64,000 bases of DNA from positions 3,875,501-3,939,500 of the forward strand of contig NZ_JACHBR010000001.1 in NCBI RefSeq assembly GCF_014200435.1, read 5' to 3'. The notes beneath the pieces were generated by a model. That model was not told the DNA's origin and did not search any database. It saw only the letters and a list, made by a program, of their open reading frames with translations. Source of the stretch: Sphaerisporangium krabiense. Its GTDB lineage: Bacteria > Actinomycetota > Actinomycetes > Streptosporangiales > Streptosporangiaceae. Shown here piece by piece: positions 7,922 to 17,018 of the stretch. Positions within the stretch are counted from its first letter, which is position 1. Each line of letters starts with the position of its first letter. The translations under genes and the position numbers were made by a program.

Positions 7922-9184
7922 TCAGCCGATCCACGCGCCGGTCGTGAAGTTGCCGACGTTGATCGCCATGACCGGGACCATGATGCCCATCGCCGTGTAC
8001 CAGACCCACGGCCGCCGCACCCCGACCACGCCGAGCGCGATCCACAGCGGGATCCAGGTCAGCGACGCGCGGCCCACCGACATGTAGAAGCTCGACAGCG
8101 TGAGGAACGACAGCGCCTGGGGCGTCATGTACGCCAGGTCGGGCCAGCGGCGGCGCACGGCCAGGTAGAGGGTGATGAGGAGCAGCAGGGCCGCCGCGGC
8201 GATCTCCTCGTAGTAGGAGACCGTGAGCGTGGGCACGTCGTCGGACATGCCGAGGGTGTTGAGCAGCGCGTCCCACGGCCAGACGGCGTGCCGTCCCCAG
8301 TACCGGTCCTGGACGGTGTTGTAGGCCAGCCAGTCGCCGGTGCGCAGCCATTGGTAGAGGCTGTAGGCCACCGCCGGCACCCCGGGCAGCAGCAGCCAGG
8401 GAGCCTTGCGCCAGCCGCCCGGCGCCTTGCGGCCGTTCGCCGCCACCAGGTACATGACCAGGATGCCGAAGGCGAGGAACAGCCCGGAGATCCGCACGGT
8501 GACCGCCAGGGTCGCGCAGATCGCGGCGTCCTCCCACCTGCCCTTGCGGGCCAGCGCCCAGGCGGGGATGGCGAGCGCGAGGAACAGCGACTCGGAGTAC
8601 CCCGCGTAGAGGAACGCGGCGAACGGGCTGAGGAACAGCGCCGCGACGGCGAACTTTCCTGCGCCCTCGCGGTAGGACTCGGCCAGCCGCGACAGCGCGA
8701 CGGCGACGACCGCGCTCGCGACCAGGGAGATCAGGACGGTGGCCAGGCGGCCGTCGTGGACGACCGGGCTCAGGATCTTGATCAGCAGGGCCATGCCGGG
8801 GAAGAACGCGGGCAGCTTCTCGACGTCCGTCATGTCCGGCGGGCCGTCGTAGCCGTACTGGGCGATGGCGATGAAGTTCTCCGCGTCCCAGCGCGTCAGC
8901 CGCTGGAGGAACGGGTCGGTCGTGCGGCCCGGGCCCGCCAGGTAGGTGTAGATGACGAAGCCGATGTGGGACACCAGCCAGATGAGCAGCGCCCGGAGGT
9001 CGGCGGCGTCGGTGAGGAAGCGCGGCGGCCACCGGCGGCCGGCCGGCCGTCCGGGGTCGCCGGCTAAGTCGCCGGACGCGGACGGCGCCTGCTCCTCGGC
9101 CTGGGTGGTGGCCAGGGATCCCCTTGAGGGGGTGTCCGTGCCGTCCGCCGCTGCGGCCTGATCGGGGGGTGGCGTGCGCTCCAT
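7922..9184 (-). CDS. PIG-V-like integral membrane mannosyltransferase
   Basis: About 420 residues with many hydrophobic segments and the conserved first-loop motif RLTRWDAENFIAIAQYGY, which matches the RWDxxxFxxIAxxGY signature of PIG-V/GT76-type polyprenol-sugar-dependent mannosyltransferases; the aspartate is the expected catalytic residue. The first 60 residues form a hydrophilic, low-complexity cytoplasmic tail. The ATG at 9184 is chosen, although a TTG 13 codons earlier is possible and neither has a clear ribosome site. The gene is convergent with gmd. It probably transfers mannose to an acceptor on the outer face of the membrane; the acceptor is unknown. Confidence 0.82.
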   Translation of the reverse strand: MERTPPPDQAAAADGTDTPSRGSLATTQAEEQAPSASGDLAGDPGRPAGRRWPPRFLTDAADLRALLIWLVSHIGFVIYTYLAGPGRTTDPFLQRLTRWDAENFIAIAQYGYDGPPDMTDVEKLPAFFPGMALLIKILSPVVHDGRLATVLISLVASAVVAVALSRLAESYREGAGKFAVAALFLSPFAAFLYAGYSESLFLALAIPAWALARKGRWEDAAICATLAVTVRISGLFLAFGILVMYLVAANGRKAPGGWRKAPWLLLPGVPAVAYSLYQWLRTGDWLAYNTVQDRYWGRHAVWPWDALLNTLGMSDDVPTLTVSYYEEIAAAALLLLITLYLAVRRRWPDLAYMTPQALSFLTLSSFYMSVGRASLTWIPLWIALGVVGVRRPWVWYTAMGIMVPVMAINVGNFTTGAWIG

Positions 9185-9257
9185 CACGGGCAAATACTGA
9201 TATAGACGGTAAAATCCTGGCAAGAGGGACGAGTCAGGATCGGCCGTCAGCCCGTGA

Positions 9258-11858
9258 TCACGCGAGCTGCTCGCGGGCCTGGGCGAGGTTGTCGCGGAGC
9301 GACTCGGTCAGCGGGTCCTCCGGGCCGAGGACGCGCGCCGCGGCGGACGCCGCGTGCGCGAAGTACCCGGCCGCCTCGTCGAGACGGCCCGACATCGCCG
9401 GCGCGCAGGCCAGACGGCCGATGGTGAACAGGGTCTCGGGATGGTCCCCGCCGAGCAGGCGGGCCTGGTCGGCGCGGGCGTCGCCGAGGATCCGCAGCGC
9501 CTCGGCGAACCGGCCGCTCTCGGCCAGGCTCTCGCCCCGGTCGCCCCGTTCGCGCATGGCCAGCATGTCCTCCTCCGAGACCGTCACGCCGATGTGGTCG
9601 GCGACGTCCGCGTGCGGGTCGCCGAACAGGACGTACGGCGCCCAGTCGAGCGCGTCGGGATAGATCTCGGCCACCTGGCCGCGCGCCCATTCGAGCGCCC
9701 GGCCGACGGACGCCCGCTCGCCGAGCGCCTCGTAGAAGCGCTCGAAGAACAGCACGCTCGGCTCGTCGGAGGTCTCCCACAGGGTGGCGACGACCGCGCG
9801 GGTGCGGCCGCGCAGGGCGGCGTGGGCCAGCCCGGTCAGCTCGTCGCCGGGGCGGCGGGTGGACGCGCCGGTGAAACAGCCGCTCAGCACGAGCAGGCGC
9901 GGCGCGGGGCCGCGTTCGATCAGGTCCTCGACGGTGACGACGCCGTCGGCGAGATGAAGACCCGACAGCAGGGGGTCGTCGGGGTCGTGCGTGCCGTGGG
10001 CGGCGACGTGGACGATCAGGGGAGTGGGCGGGGCGAGCGGCTCCCGGCCGGAGGCGGCGGGCGGCGAGGGCTCCGGGCCGAGCAGCGCCGCCCGGTTCGC
10101 CTCCGCGCCGACCAGCTCCCGAACGCCGATCACCTCGGCCACCCGCCGCGCCTCCTCGGCCGCGCCGGGCAGGTCGCCGGTCGGATCGCCGAGCACGAGG
10201 GGGACGCCGTACCGCTCCGGCTCCCGCGTCCCGGCCAGGAAGGGGAGGGCACTGGCGGACGGCAGCAGCGCCGTGCGGATGCCGTCGCGCAGGTGGACGC
10301 GTCTGTCGTGCCGGCGCGAGTGGTACCACAGCGCGCTGAACGGCACCTGGTGCAACGCCTGGTGCGGGACGACGATCAGCTCGCCGTCGTCGACGAGATG
10401 CGGCGCGACCGGGCGGATCAGCGCCTCGAACAGCACCGACCCCGACGGCAGGCCGGCGTCCAGGTCGTCGATCTCCCCGCGCAGGCGGCCGACGATGCCG
10501 GCGAACGGCTCGCGCGCGGTGATCTGGCCCGCGTCCAGGACGCCGTCCCTGCCGAGCGTGAAGATCAGCAGCGTGCCGCCCATGACGAAGTACGACACGA
10601 GCCGGGCGTCCTCGGGGATCGCGGCGCAGATCTCCTCCACCGACGGCAGCTCCGCCTCGGTGATCGAGGCCGTCGCGGGCTGCTCCGCCACCGTCCGCGC
10701 GCGCATGGCGCGCAGCTCCGACAGCAGCGCCGTCCGCTCCCCGGCGGAGGTGGCGGGGTCGAACAGCCGGGCCACGTACTCCTGCCGGGCGGCGCCGCTC
10801 GCGGTCGTCGCGTCCAGCCGCCGCAGGCGTTCCGCGCCCAGCGAGTCCAGGAAGGCGCGGGCGCGGACGCGCTCGCAGAACCGGAACGCCTCCGCGCCGC
10901 GCCCGGACGCCAGGCACAGCCGGATCGCGGTCTCGTAGACCTCCTCCTTGTCGGCGAACAGCCACTGGCGTTCCTCGGGGCGGCCGATGTTGGTCCTGAG
11001 CAGCTCGATGATGTCGGCGGCGCGGCGCAGGCCCTGGAGCGCGTCATCGAAGGCGGCCATGGCCTCGGCCTCCCCCACGCCGCCCGCCTCGGCGGCGGAG
11101 TGGGCGAGGATCACGCCGAGCTGCGCGACACGGAACTCCAGGTACCACATGAGCTGGATCAGCCCCTGCTCGGTGGCCGTGGCCAGCGCCGACCTCGCGG
11201 TGGCGAGCGCCGCCGCGAGGTCCCCGCGCGTGGACTCCAGGTTGCTCAGGTTGACCTGGTCCTGCACCATGTGCAGCCAGTGGCCGGTCTCCCGGTGCAG
11301 GTCACGGGCCCGGGTCAGCAGCTCCGCCGCGCGGTCCAGGTCGCCGGTGCGCGCGGCGAGCAGGCCGCGGTCGGTGAGCACGCACGCGGCGTTGGACTCG
11401 TCCCCGGCCTCGGCCCAGAACTGGCCGACCTCGCCGAGCACCTCGGCGGCCTGCTCGTAGTCGCCCGAGCGCTCCATGACGATGGCGAGGTTGGTCGCGG
11501 CCTCGGCGGCGAAGCGGGTAAGACCATGCTCGGACGCCAGCCGGTAGGACTTCTCCAGGTACGGGCGCGCCGTCTCCAGGTCGCCGACGTCCAGGTACGT
11601 CAGGCCGAGCATGTTGAGGTCGCCTGCCTGTGACCGGACGTCGTCCATCTCCTCGTCCAGGCACAGGGCCTCCAGGAGCGCGTCCAGCGCCGGCCGGTGC
11701 CGTCCGGTCGCGGAGTACCCGGCCGCCCGGTTGGCCAGGACCGTGGGCACGAACAGCCGCGAGGCGCCGCTCCTCCTGGCCAGGTCCTCGGCCTCGGCGA
11801 GCAGGACGTCGGCGCCCGCGTAGTCGCTGCGCCCCTGGAGCCTGATGCCCTGCTCCAT
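9258..11858 (-). CDS. TPR-CHAT domain protein, main (C-terminal) fragment of a frameshifted gene
   Basis: An 866-residue open frame with N-terminal tetratricopeptide repeats, a CHAT caspase-like peptidase domain and a further TPR segment at the C-terminus. The catalytic dyad is visible as the histidine in HVAAHGTHDP and the cysteine in LLVLSGCFTGAS, so the protease is probably active. The frame does not begin naturally at its first ATG. The TPR sequence continues upstream in a second frame (YLTGAEQDLSAYP) and then into the fragment at 11907-12542. Restoring one base near 11980 and removing one G from the five-G run at 11895-11899 yields one protein of about 1,094 residues. TPR-CHAT proteins act as stress- or nucleic-acid-triggered proteases in several bacterial systems; the partner here is unknown. 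Confidence 0.85.
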   Translation of the reverse strand: MEQGIRLQGRSDYAGADVLLAEAEDLARRSGASRLFVPTVLANRAAGYSATGRHRPALDALLEALCLDEEMDDVRSQAGDLNMLGLTYLDVGDLETARPYLEKSYRLASEHGLTRFAAEAATNLAIVMERSGDYEQAAEVLGEVGQFWAEAGDESNAACVLTDRGLLAARTGDLDRAAELLTRARDLHRETGHWLHMVQDQVNLSNLESTRGDLAAALATARSALATATEQGLIQLMWYLEFRVAQLGVILAHSAAEAGGVGEAEAMAAFDDALQGLRRAADIIELLRTNIGRPEERQWLFADKEEVYETAIRLCLASGRGAEAFRFCERVRARAFLDSLGAERLRRLDATTASGAARQEYVARLFDPATSAGERTALLSELRAMRARTVAEQPATASITEAELPSVEEICAAIPEDARLVSYFVMGGTLLIFTLGRDGVLDAGQITAREPFAGIVGRLRGEIDDLDAGLPSGSVLFEALIRPVAPHLVDDGELIVVPHQALHQVPFSALWYHSRRHDRRVHLRDGIRTALLPSASALPFLAGTREPERYGVPLVLGDPTGDLPGAAEEARRVAEVIGVRELVGAEANRAALLGPEPSPPAASGREPLAPPTPLIVHVAAHGTHDPDDPLLSGLHLADGVVTVEDLIERGPAPRLLVLSGCFTGASTRRPGDELTGLAHAALRGRTRAVVATLWETSDEPSVLFFERFYEALGERASVGRALEWARGQVAEIYPDALDWAPYVLFGDPHADVADHIGVTVSEEDMLAMRERGDRGESLAESGRFAEALRILGDARADQARLLGGDHPETLFTIGRLACAPAMSGRLDEAAGYFAHAASAAARVLGPEDPLTESLRDNLAQAREQLA

Positions 11859-11906
11859 CAGCAGCGCCGACCACTGCGGCTCGTGGCCGCGCGCGGGGGT
11901 AGGCGC

Positions 11907-12542
11907 TCAGGTCCTGCTCGGCGCCGGTGAGGTACGTGGCCGCCTCCGCGGTGCGGCCGATCTCCCGCAGCCAGCCCGCAGGAACTCGTCCACCACCACG
12001 CCCGCGCCCCGGCCGATCACCCTCAGCAACGCGGACACCTTCCGCCCGCGCACGTAGCCCGCGATCTCCCCGCGGTCGCAGCGGACCAGGATCTCGTGGG
12101 CGATGTTGACGGCGGCGGCCATGCTCGCCCGGTCCGACAGCACCGCCTCGCCGTCGAAGGCGACGCAGTACACCGAGTCGGACAGCCCGTCGCCGCCGAC
12201 GTCCCGCTCGCGCAGCCCGGTCGCCAGGACCAGCGCCGGAGGGTGCCGCAGCCCGAACAGCGTCAGCGCCTCGCTGAAGTTCGGGTCGGTCGGATCCCAG
12301 AAGTCCACGCTCGTCCGCACCGAGGTGTTCGCCCCGAAGACGCGCAGCGTCTCGGTCGCGCTCACGTCGACGGGCAGGTCGAAGCGCGAGGGGAAGTACA
12401 GGACGTACACGTCCGCGCCGGAGAGCGGGGCGCGCAGCAGGTCGTCCCACCGGAACCGCTCGGTGCCGAACCTGCGTAATCGCGACATGCGCCGTCCGGC
12501 GGGTCCCTGGTGCAGGCGCCACCTCGCCGCGAGATCCGTCAC
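11907..12542 (-). CDS. N-terminal fragment of the TPR-CHAT gene, ending in a frameshift
   Basis: The first 180 or so residues form a globular domain containing WDDLLRAPLSGADVYVLYFP, SVDFWDPTDPNF and ALVLATGLRE; I do not recognise the family. After VVVDEFL the frame goes out of register, and the real continuation (AGWLREIGRTAEAATYL) lies in another frame, so the last 25-30 residues of this fragment are probably spurious. The GTG start at 12542 has a GGTGGGG ribosome site; an ATG 18 codons later is an alternative. Together with the fragment to its left this would encode one TPR-CHAT protein. Whether the two indels are sequencing errors or a real inactivation cannot be decided from one sequence. 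Confidence 0.7.
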   Translation of the reverse strand: MTDLAARWRLHQGPAGRRMSRLRRFGTERFRWDDLLRAPLSGADVYVLYFPSRFDLPVDVSATETLRVFGANTSVRTSVDFWDPTDPNFSEALTLFGLRHPPALVLATGLRERDVGGDGLSDSVYCVAFDGEAVLSDRASMAAAVNIAHEILVRCDRGEIAGYVRGRKVSALLRVIGRGAGVVVDEFLRAGCGRSAAPRRRPRTSPAPSRT

Positions 12543-12609
12543 AATGCCCCACCCTCGTCGGTCTCGCCCAAGCGTGCGCCCCCCGGCGACCCGGCGTCAA
12601 CGACCGGGG

Positions 12610-14658
12610 TCAGCCGCCGTGCGCGCCGTGGAAGGGGCTCGTCACGCCGTCGTAGGCCAGGTGCAGGGCCATGCCGAGATCGGCGTGGCCGAGGTTGTGA
12701 CAATGGTTCATCCACAGGCCGGGGTTGCCGGCGCGGAAGGCGACCTCCCAGACCTGGCCCGGCTGGACGTCGAAGGTGTCCAGCCACAGGGGCGCGCCCG
12801 CCGGGCGGCGGCCGTCGCGGGACAGCACCAGGACCGTGTGCCCGTGCAGGTGCCACGGGTGCGTCTCACGGCTTCTGTTCACCACGGTCAGGCGGACCAG
12901 GTCGCCCTCGCGCACCGTCTCGGTGGGGATGGACGGGAAGGCGCGGCCGTTCGCGGTGTGCGCGTAGGCCGGGCGGCCGTTGGTGATGGCCAGCCCCCGG
13001 TCCAGGACGAGGTCGAAGTTCCTGTCGAACCGGCTGGACGCGGTGAACGGGGTCGCGGCGGGCCGGCCGTAGGCCAGCGGGTCGAACTCGGGCCAGCCCG
13101 AGGTGTCCGCCACGGGGACGCCGGCGCCCGGCGTCGCGCCCGGGCTGAGGCGGAGCCCCGGGCGGCCGTCCACGAGCAGGACCACCGGGGTGGACGGCAT
13201 GGGGAAGACGAGGTCGTAACGCCCGCCCGCCGGCAGGCGCAGCAGCGCGCGGTCCAGGGGGCCCGGCTGGTTCAGGTTCCTGCCGTCGATGGCCGCCACC
13301 TGGTACGTCGTGCCCGTCAGCGCGAAACGGCGAGGGGTGTTGTCGGTGTTGATCAGCCGCAGCCGTACGGGAGCGCCCGAAGCGGCGGCGCGTTCGATCG
13401 GCCGGTCCTGGTCGCCGAGCACGGTCGTCCCCGCGAACGTGTGGGCGGGAAGAACCAGGTCGAGTTCCCCCGATGCGGCGACCTGCGAGGACGCGGTCGT
13501 GCCGGTCGTGTCGGTCTTGCCGGTCGGGTCCTCGGCCGGTCGGGGCGAGACGATCAGAGTGCCGTACAGGCCCATGCGGACGCCCAGGTCGGAGACCTCG
13601 TGCGTGTGGTACCAGTACGTGCCCGCCTGCAGCGCGCGGAACCGGTAGACGAACTCCTGGCCGGGCAGGACCGCCTCCTGGGTCAGGCCGGGGACGCCGT
13701 CCTCGCCCGAGGGCACGTCGTAGCCGTGCCAGTGCAGGGTCACCCCGGAGGCGATGTCGTCGTTGCGCAGCCGCACCTCGACGAGGTCGCCCTGGACGGC
13801 GGTGATCGGCGGGCCGGGCACGCGGCCGTTGAACGTCCACGCCTCGACCTGCTTGCCGGACGCGAGCCGGATCGTGGCGGTGCGCGCGGTGAGGTCGTAC
13901 CGGCGGATCGTCCCTCCGGGTTCGGGCGTGGACGGCCCGCGCAGCGAGGTGACCGGGACCTCGGCGACCGCGTCCGCCGACACAGGGGACATGCCGGGCA
14001 TCGCCATCTCGTGCGAGCGGGACGCGGCGCCGCCGCCGGAGAGGGACGTGGTGCCGTGGTGTGAGAGGGACGACGCCGTGCCGCCGCCCGTGTCGGTGGT
14101 CTCCGCGGGCACGAAGGCCAGGCCGGTCCCGGCGACGGCGGCGGCGAGCAAGGTGGCCGTCGCGGCGCGCGCACCCGGCAGGGATCCGGCGACCACGCGC
14201 CAGGTCACGAGGACGGCCCCCGCCACCAGGGCGAGCGTGACGAGAACGGTGCTCGCCGCCGCCGGATACCCGGCCAGCAACGTCACCGCGGGCCCGGCCA
14301 CCGCGGCGTACCCGGCCCCGAACAGGGGGACGAGCACGGCCGGGTCCGGGTCCGGCGAAGGCCGGCGTCCCCGGGCGGTCGTGAGCAGGCGGGGGCCGGC
14401 GATCGACGCGGCGGCGAGGGCGCCGGCGACCGCGAGCGGCAGGGTGAGGGTGATCTTCTCCTGGGCGAACCACCAGCCGGCGCCCGCGAGCCCGAGCGTC
14501 GTCGCGCACCGGGCGAGGGTCGCCACGAGCGCGACGGCGGCGAGCGCGAGCGCCACGCCCGCGCGCCGTGCCGCCGCCGCCGCGCCCGCGCCGAGCCAGC
14601 CCGCCGTGGCCAGCGCCCCGGCGAGCAGATCGAGGACGATGAGCGTCTCGACCGTCAT
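12610..14658 (-). CDS. Membrane-anchored multicopper oxidase
   Basis: A 682-residue protein. Residues 1 to about 170 form five or six hydrophobic segments, followed by a short histidine/methionine-rich linker (SHEMAMPGMSP) and a copper-oxidase module. All four copper-binding clusters are visible: HWHG, WYHTHE, HPWHLHGH and the HCHNLGHADLGM motif that supplies type 1 and type 3 ligands. The cupredoxin part would face outside the cell. It may oxidise Cu(I) or organic substrates. The ATG overlaps the stop of the upstream small membrane gene (ATGA), so the two are translationally coupled. The fusion of a polytopic N-terminus to the oxidase is unusual. Confidence 0.9.
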   Translation of the reverse strand: MTVETLIVLDLLAGALATAGWLGAGAAAAARRAGVALALAAVALVATLARCATTLGLAGAGWWFAQEKITLTLPLAVAGALAAASIAGPRLLTTARGRRPSPDPDPAVLVPLFGAGYAAVAGPAVTLLAGYPAAASTVLVTLALVAGAVLVTWRVVAGSLPGARAATATLLAAAVAGTGLAFVPAETTDTGGGTASSLSHHGTTSLSGGGAASRSHEMAMPGMSPVSADAVAEVPVTSLRGPSTPEPGGTIRRYDLTARTATIRLASGKQVEAWTFNGRVPGPPITAVQGDLVEVRLRNDDIASGVTLHWHGYDVPSGEDGVPGLTQEAVLPGQEFVYRFRALQAGTYWYHTHEVSDLGVRMGLYGTLIVSPRPAEDPTGKTDTTGTTASSQVAASGELDLVLPAHTFAGTTVLGDQDRPIERAAASGAPVRLRLINTDNTPRRFALTGTTYQVAAIDGRNLNQPGPLDRALLRLPAGGRYDLVFPMPSTPVVLLVDGRPGLRLSPGATPGAGVPVADTSGWPEFDPLAYGRPAATPFTASSRFDRNFDLVLDRGLAITNGRPAYAHTANGRAFPSIPTETVREGDLVRLTVVNRSRETHPWHLHGHTVLVLSRDGRRPAGAPLWLDTFDVQPGQVWEVAFRAGNPGLWMNHCHNLGHADLGMALHLAYDGVTSPFHGAHGG

Positions 14659-15107
14659 GACACCGGGGCGGCGGCGTCCGGGGCCGTCGCGGACGTGGCC
14701 GCGGGCACGGCCGCGAACTTCCGCGCCTGCGCGAACACCGTTCCCGACACGCCCATGACGGCCATCCCGTTGAGGGCGTGCAGGCCCAGGATGGCGAGGC
14801 TCACCGGGGTGGTGTTGTCGGCGCTGTCGTTGAACAACCCGCCCAGAACGATGATCAGGACCTGGACGATGACGAGACCGAGCGGGAGGATCGTCATCCC
14901 GATCATCCGCCCGGGCGCTTTGGCGACGGCGGCGGCGACCGTGGCGAGGATGGACAGGACAGGGATGATCATCATGCCGGTCATGCTGTGCAGCGCGAAC
15001 GAGTCGTCGTCGTGCGCGCTGTCGAACGCGCCGACGGCCGCGAAGTAGAACTGCGCGATCACGGCGAGCAACATGAGCCCGGCAACGGCGACGTAGGCCT
15101 TGCGCAT
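14655..15107 (-). CDS. Small four-helix membrane protein (DUF6220-like)
   Basis: A 150-residue protein with four predicted membrane helices, starting MRKAYVAVAGLMLLAVIAQ. Conserved polar and histidine positions lie near the helix ends (ALHSMTGMM and LHALNGMAVMGV), a pattern that resembles the DUF6220 family. The ATG at 15107 is preferred over an upstream in-frame start because a GAGGAGA ribosome site lies 6 bases before it. Its stop overlaps the start of the multicopper oxidase, suggesting the two work together at the membrane. The paired histidines could hold heme or copper, but that is conjecture. Confidence 0.75.
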   Translation of the reverse strand: MRKAYVAVAGLMLLAVIAQFYFAAVGAFDSAHDDDSFALHSMTGMMIIPVLSILATVAAAVAKAPGRMIGMTILPLGLVIVQVLIIVLGGLFNDSADNTTPVSLAILGLHALNGMAVMGVSGTVFAQARKFAAVPAATSATAPDAAAPVS

Positions 15108-15242
15108 GGGGGTCTCCTCGGATAGTTGGCACCGAGAATCGTGTCCGAGACCCCCGCCCCCGGTCGTCCCCCGCACAGCGGCGTTCGGGCTACGCCCCCG
15201 GGAGTACGCCCGCCGGGGCCGGCTGATGCCGGGGGAGCAGCG

Positions 15243-15659
15243 TCACCCGGCGGTGAGCACGGCGAAGAGCGCTCCGGAGGCGGCGAGCACGCCGATGACG
15301 CCGAGCGGGATGTCGTCCCGGTTCTTCCGGGCGGCCACGCTGATGACCAGCGAACCCGCGAGGATGGCCAGATAGCACGACCATTCGATGACGGTGCGCA
15401 ACTGCGCCACGGATCCCTCCGCCGAGGGTCCGTTCGCCAGGCGGAGAAGGACCGTGAACGCGGCGAGCCCCCACGTCAGCATGCCGAGCGTCGGGGAAAG
15501 CCAGGCGAGCGGAATATTGCCGCCGGCGGTGCGCGCGTCGGCGCGCGCGGCACGTGCGGCGCTCATTTTGTCGATGAGCTGCCAGATTCCCTGACCGCTC
15601 AATGCTCCGGCCAACAGGGATGCCACCGCCTGGATGACGGCCACGCCGGTGTCTGACAC
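15243..15659 (-). CDS. Hypothetical membrane protein
   Basis: A 138-residue protein with a hydrophobic N-terminal stretch (VAVIQAVASLLAGALSG), a basic loop (ARAARADARTAGG) and three further hydrophobic segments (PTLGMLTWGLAAFTVLL, CYLAILAGSLVISVAAR, PLGVIGVLAASGALFAVL). I do not recognise the family. The GTG start lies inside a short palindrome (GTGTC-T-GACAC, 15649-15659). The 135 bases between it and the DUF6220-like gene hold no obvious signal beyond that gene's ribosome site. It may belong to the same leftward transcription unit. Confidence 0.6.
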   Translation of the reverse strand: MSDTGVAVIQAVASLLAGALSGQGIWQLIDKMSAARAARADARTAGGNIPLAWLSPTLGMLTWGLAAFTVLLRLANGPSAEGSVAQLRTVIEWSCYLAILAGSLVISVAARKNRDDIPLGVIGVLAASGALFAVLTAG

Positions 15660-15893
15660 GAGCGCATCATGTCATGCGCGTCCCGGTTCGCGCTTCAGGT
15701 CGAGGCGCGCGGGGTCCGGAAAAGGCGGGATCGGTCGCTTTTCGTGCTGGTAATTCGCGCGCGCGAGTACCCGGTAATGCCACTATGAAGTGTGGGGATA
15801 GAGGGCGGGGCGAGACCGGCGGCGCCTTCGCCGCGGGTCGGCTCGGCGGGGGAATCGGAAAAGGCCGGGAAAGCCGATTCTGGGAGGGCCGGA

Positions 15894-17018
15894 ATGAGCC
15901 GGGCGCGACGGCGGTGGATGTACGTCGTCGTCGTCATGGTCATGAACGTGGCGCTGATCGCGGGCGCGCTGCGCACCTCGCGTCCCGCGCCGGTCGTCCA
16001 CCGCCTGGCGCCGGTCAAGATGGTGGCCGCGGGCGGAGCGAGCAACCGCGCGTTCCTCCAGGGAGACGCGCTCGCCAAGATCTTCGAGGACGGCGGGCTC
16101 GACCTCCAGATGACCGAGGGTTTCGGCTCCGGCGAGATCGCCGACAGCCAGAACCTCGTGACCTACGACATCGCTTTTCCGGCGGGGATCGCGACCGCCC
16201 AGCAGGTCAGGAGGAAGCTGCTGGACGACGTCCGCTACCAGGCCCCCCAGATCTCCGTGTACAGCACTCCGCTCGTGGTTCTCACATGGCGCCCTTTGCT
16301 GCCATTGCTGGAAGAACTGCGCGTGGCGGTCGCCGACGCCGACGGCGCGTGGCGATTCGACGTCGAGAAATACCTGGACGTCGTGCGCGCCGGCGTCAGA
16401 TGGGACAAGATCGCGGGTAATCGTTTCTACGACAATCCCAACCGGGTGTTGCTCACGGTCCCCGATCCCGCGCAGGCGAACTTGGGGAAAATGTTCCTGG
16501 CGTCGGCCGGGTACGCGCTCAACCGCCGTAACGTCGTCGCCGACGAAAAGCAGGCCGGGTCGGTCGCGGGCAAGATCGCTCCGGCGTTCCGGGAACTCGG
16601 GCAGCTGCTCCCGTCGGCGGACCGGGTTTTCACGGCATATCAGACAAATCTCATTAATGGTGCGCCCATGGTGCTCGCTTACGAGTCCGACTACATCGGC
16701 GCGCGACTGGCCAAGCCGCCGCGGCTGCCCGACGACGCCGTCATGATGTACCTGACGCCCGCCGTCATGTCCGAGAACATCCTCGTGCCGGTCAACGCCA
16801 AGGGCACGACGGCGGCCGCGGCCCGCCTCTTCACCTCCGACGCCGTCCAGCGGCTGGCCGAGAACGTCTACGGCTTCCGCTGCGCGCGGTTCGACTTCGC
16901 CACGGACATGCGAGCGCACCGGTTGACGGTCCCGGCGAAACTGTTCCCCGTCCCCCTGCCCGAGGCGTCCGTCATGAAGGAACTCGTCGATGCCGTCAAA
17001 GCGAAACGCGCCGACTAG
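15894..17018 (+). CDS. Membrane-anchored periplasmic-binding-like protein
   Basis: A 374-residue protein with a basic N-terminus and one membrane segment (WMYVVVVMVMNVALIAGAL), then an extracellular domain resembling a type 2 solute-binding fold (LAPVKMVAAGGASNRAF near the start, later LINGAPMVLAYESDYIG and AVMMYLTPAVMSENI). The ATG has a GGGAGGG ribosome site 5 bases upstream. The gene overlaps the next one by 29 bases, and the next gene also contains a solute-binding-like domain, so they are probably partners. No ABC permease or ATPase gene is adjacent, so classical transport is not supported. The function is unknown. Confidence 0.75.
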   Translation: MSRARRRWMYVVVVMVMNVALIAGALRTSRPAPVVHRLAPVKMVAAGGASNRAFLQGDALAKIFEDGGLDLQMTEGFGSGEIADSQNLVTYDIAFPAGIATAQQVRRKLLDDVRYQAPQISVYSTPLVVLTWRPLLPLLEELRVAVADADGAWRFDVEKYLDVVRAGVRWDKIAGNRFYDNPNRVLLTVPDPAQANLGKMFLASAGYALNRRNVVADEKQAGSVAGKIAPAFRELGQLLPSADRVFTAYQTNLINGAPMVLAYESDYIGARLAKPPRLPDDAVMMYLTPAVMSENILVPVNAKGTTAAAARLFTSDAVQRLAENVYGFRCARFDFATDMRAHRLTVPAKLFPVPLPEASVMKELVDAVKAKRAD

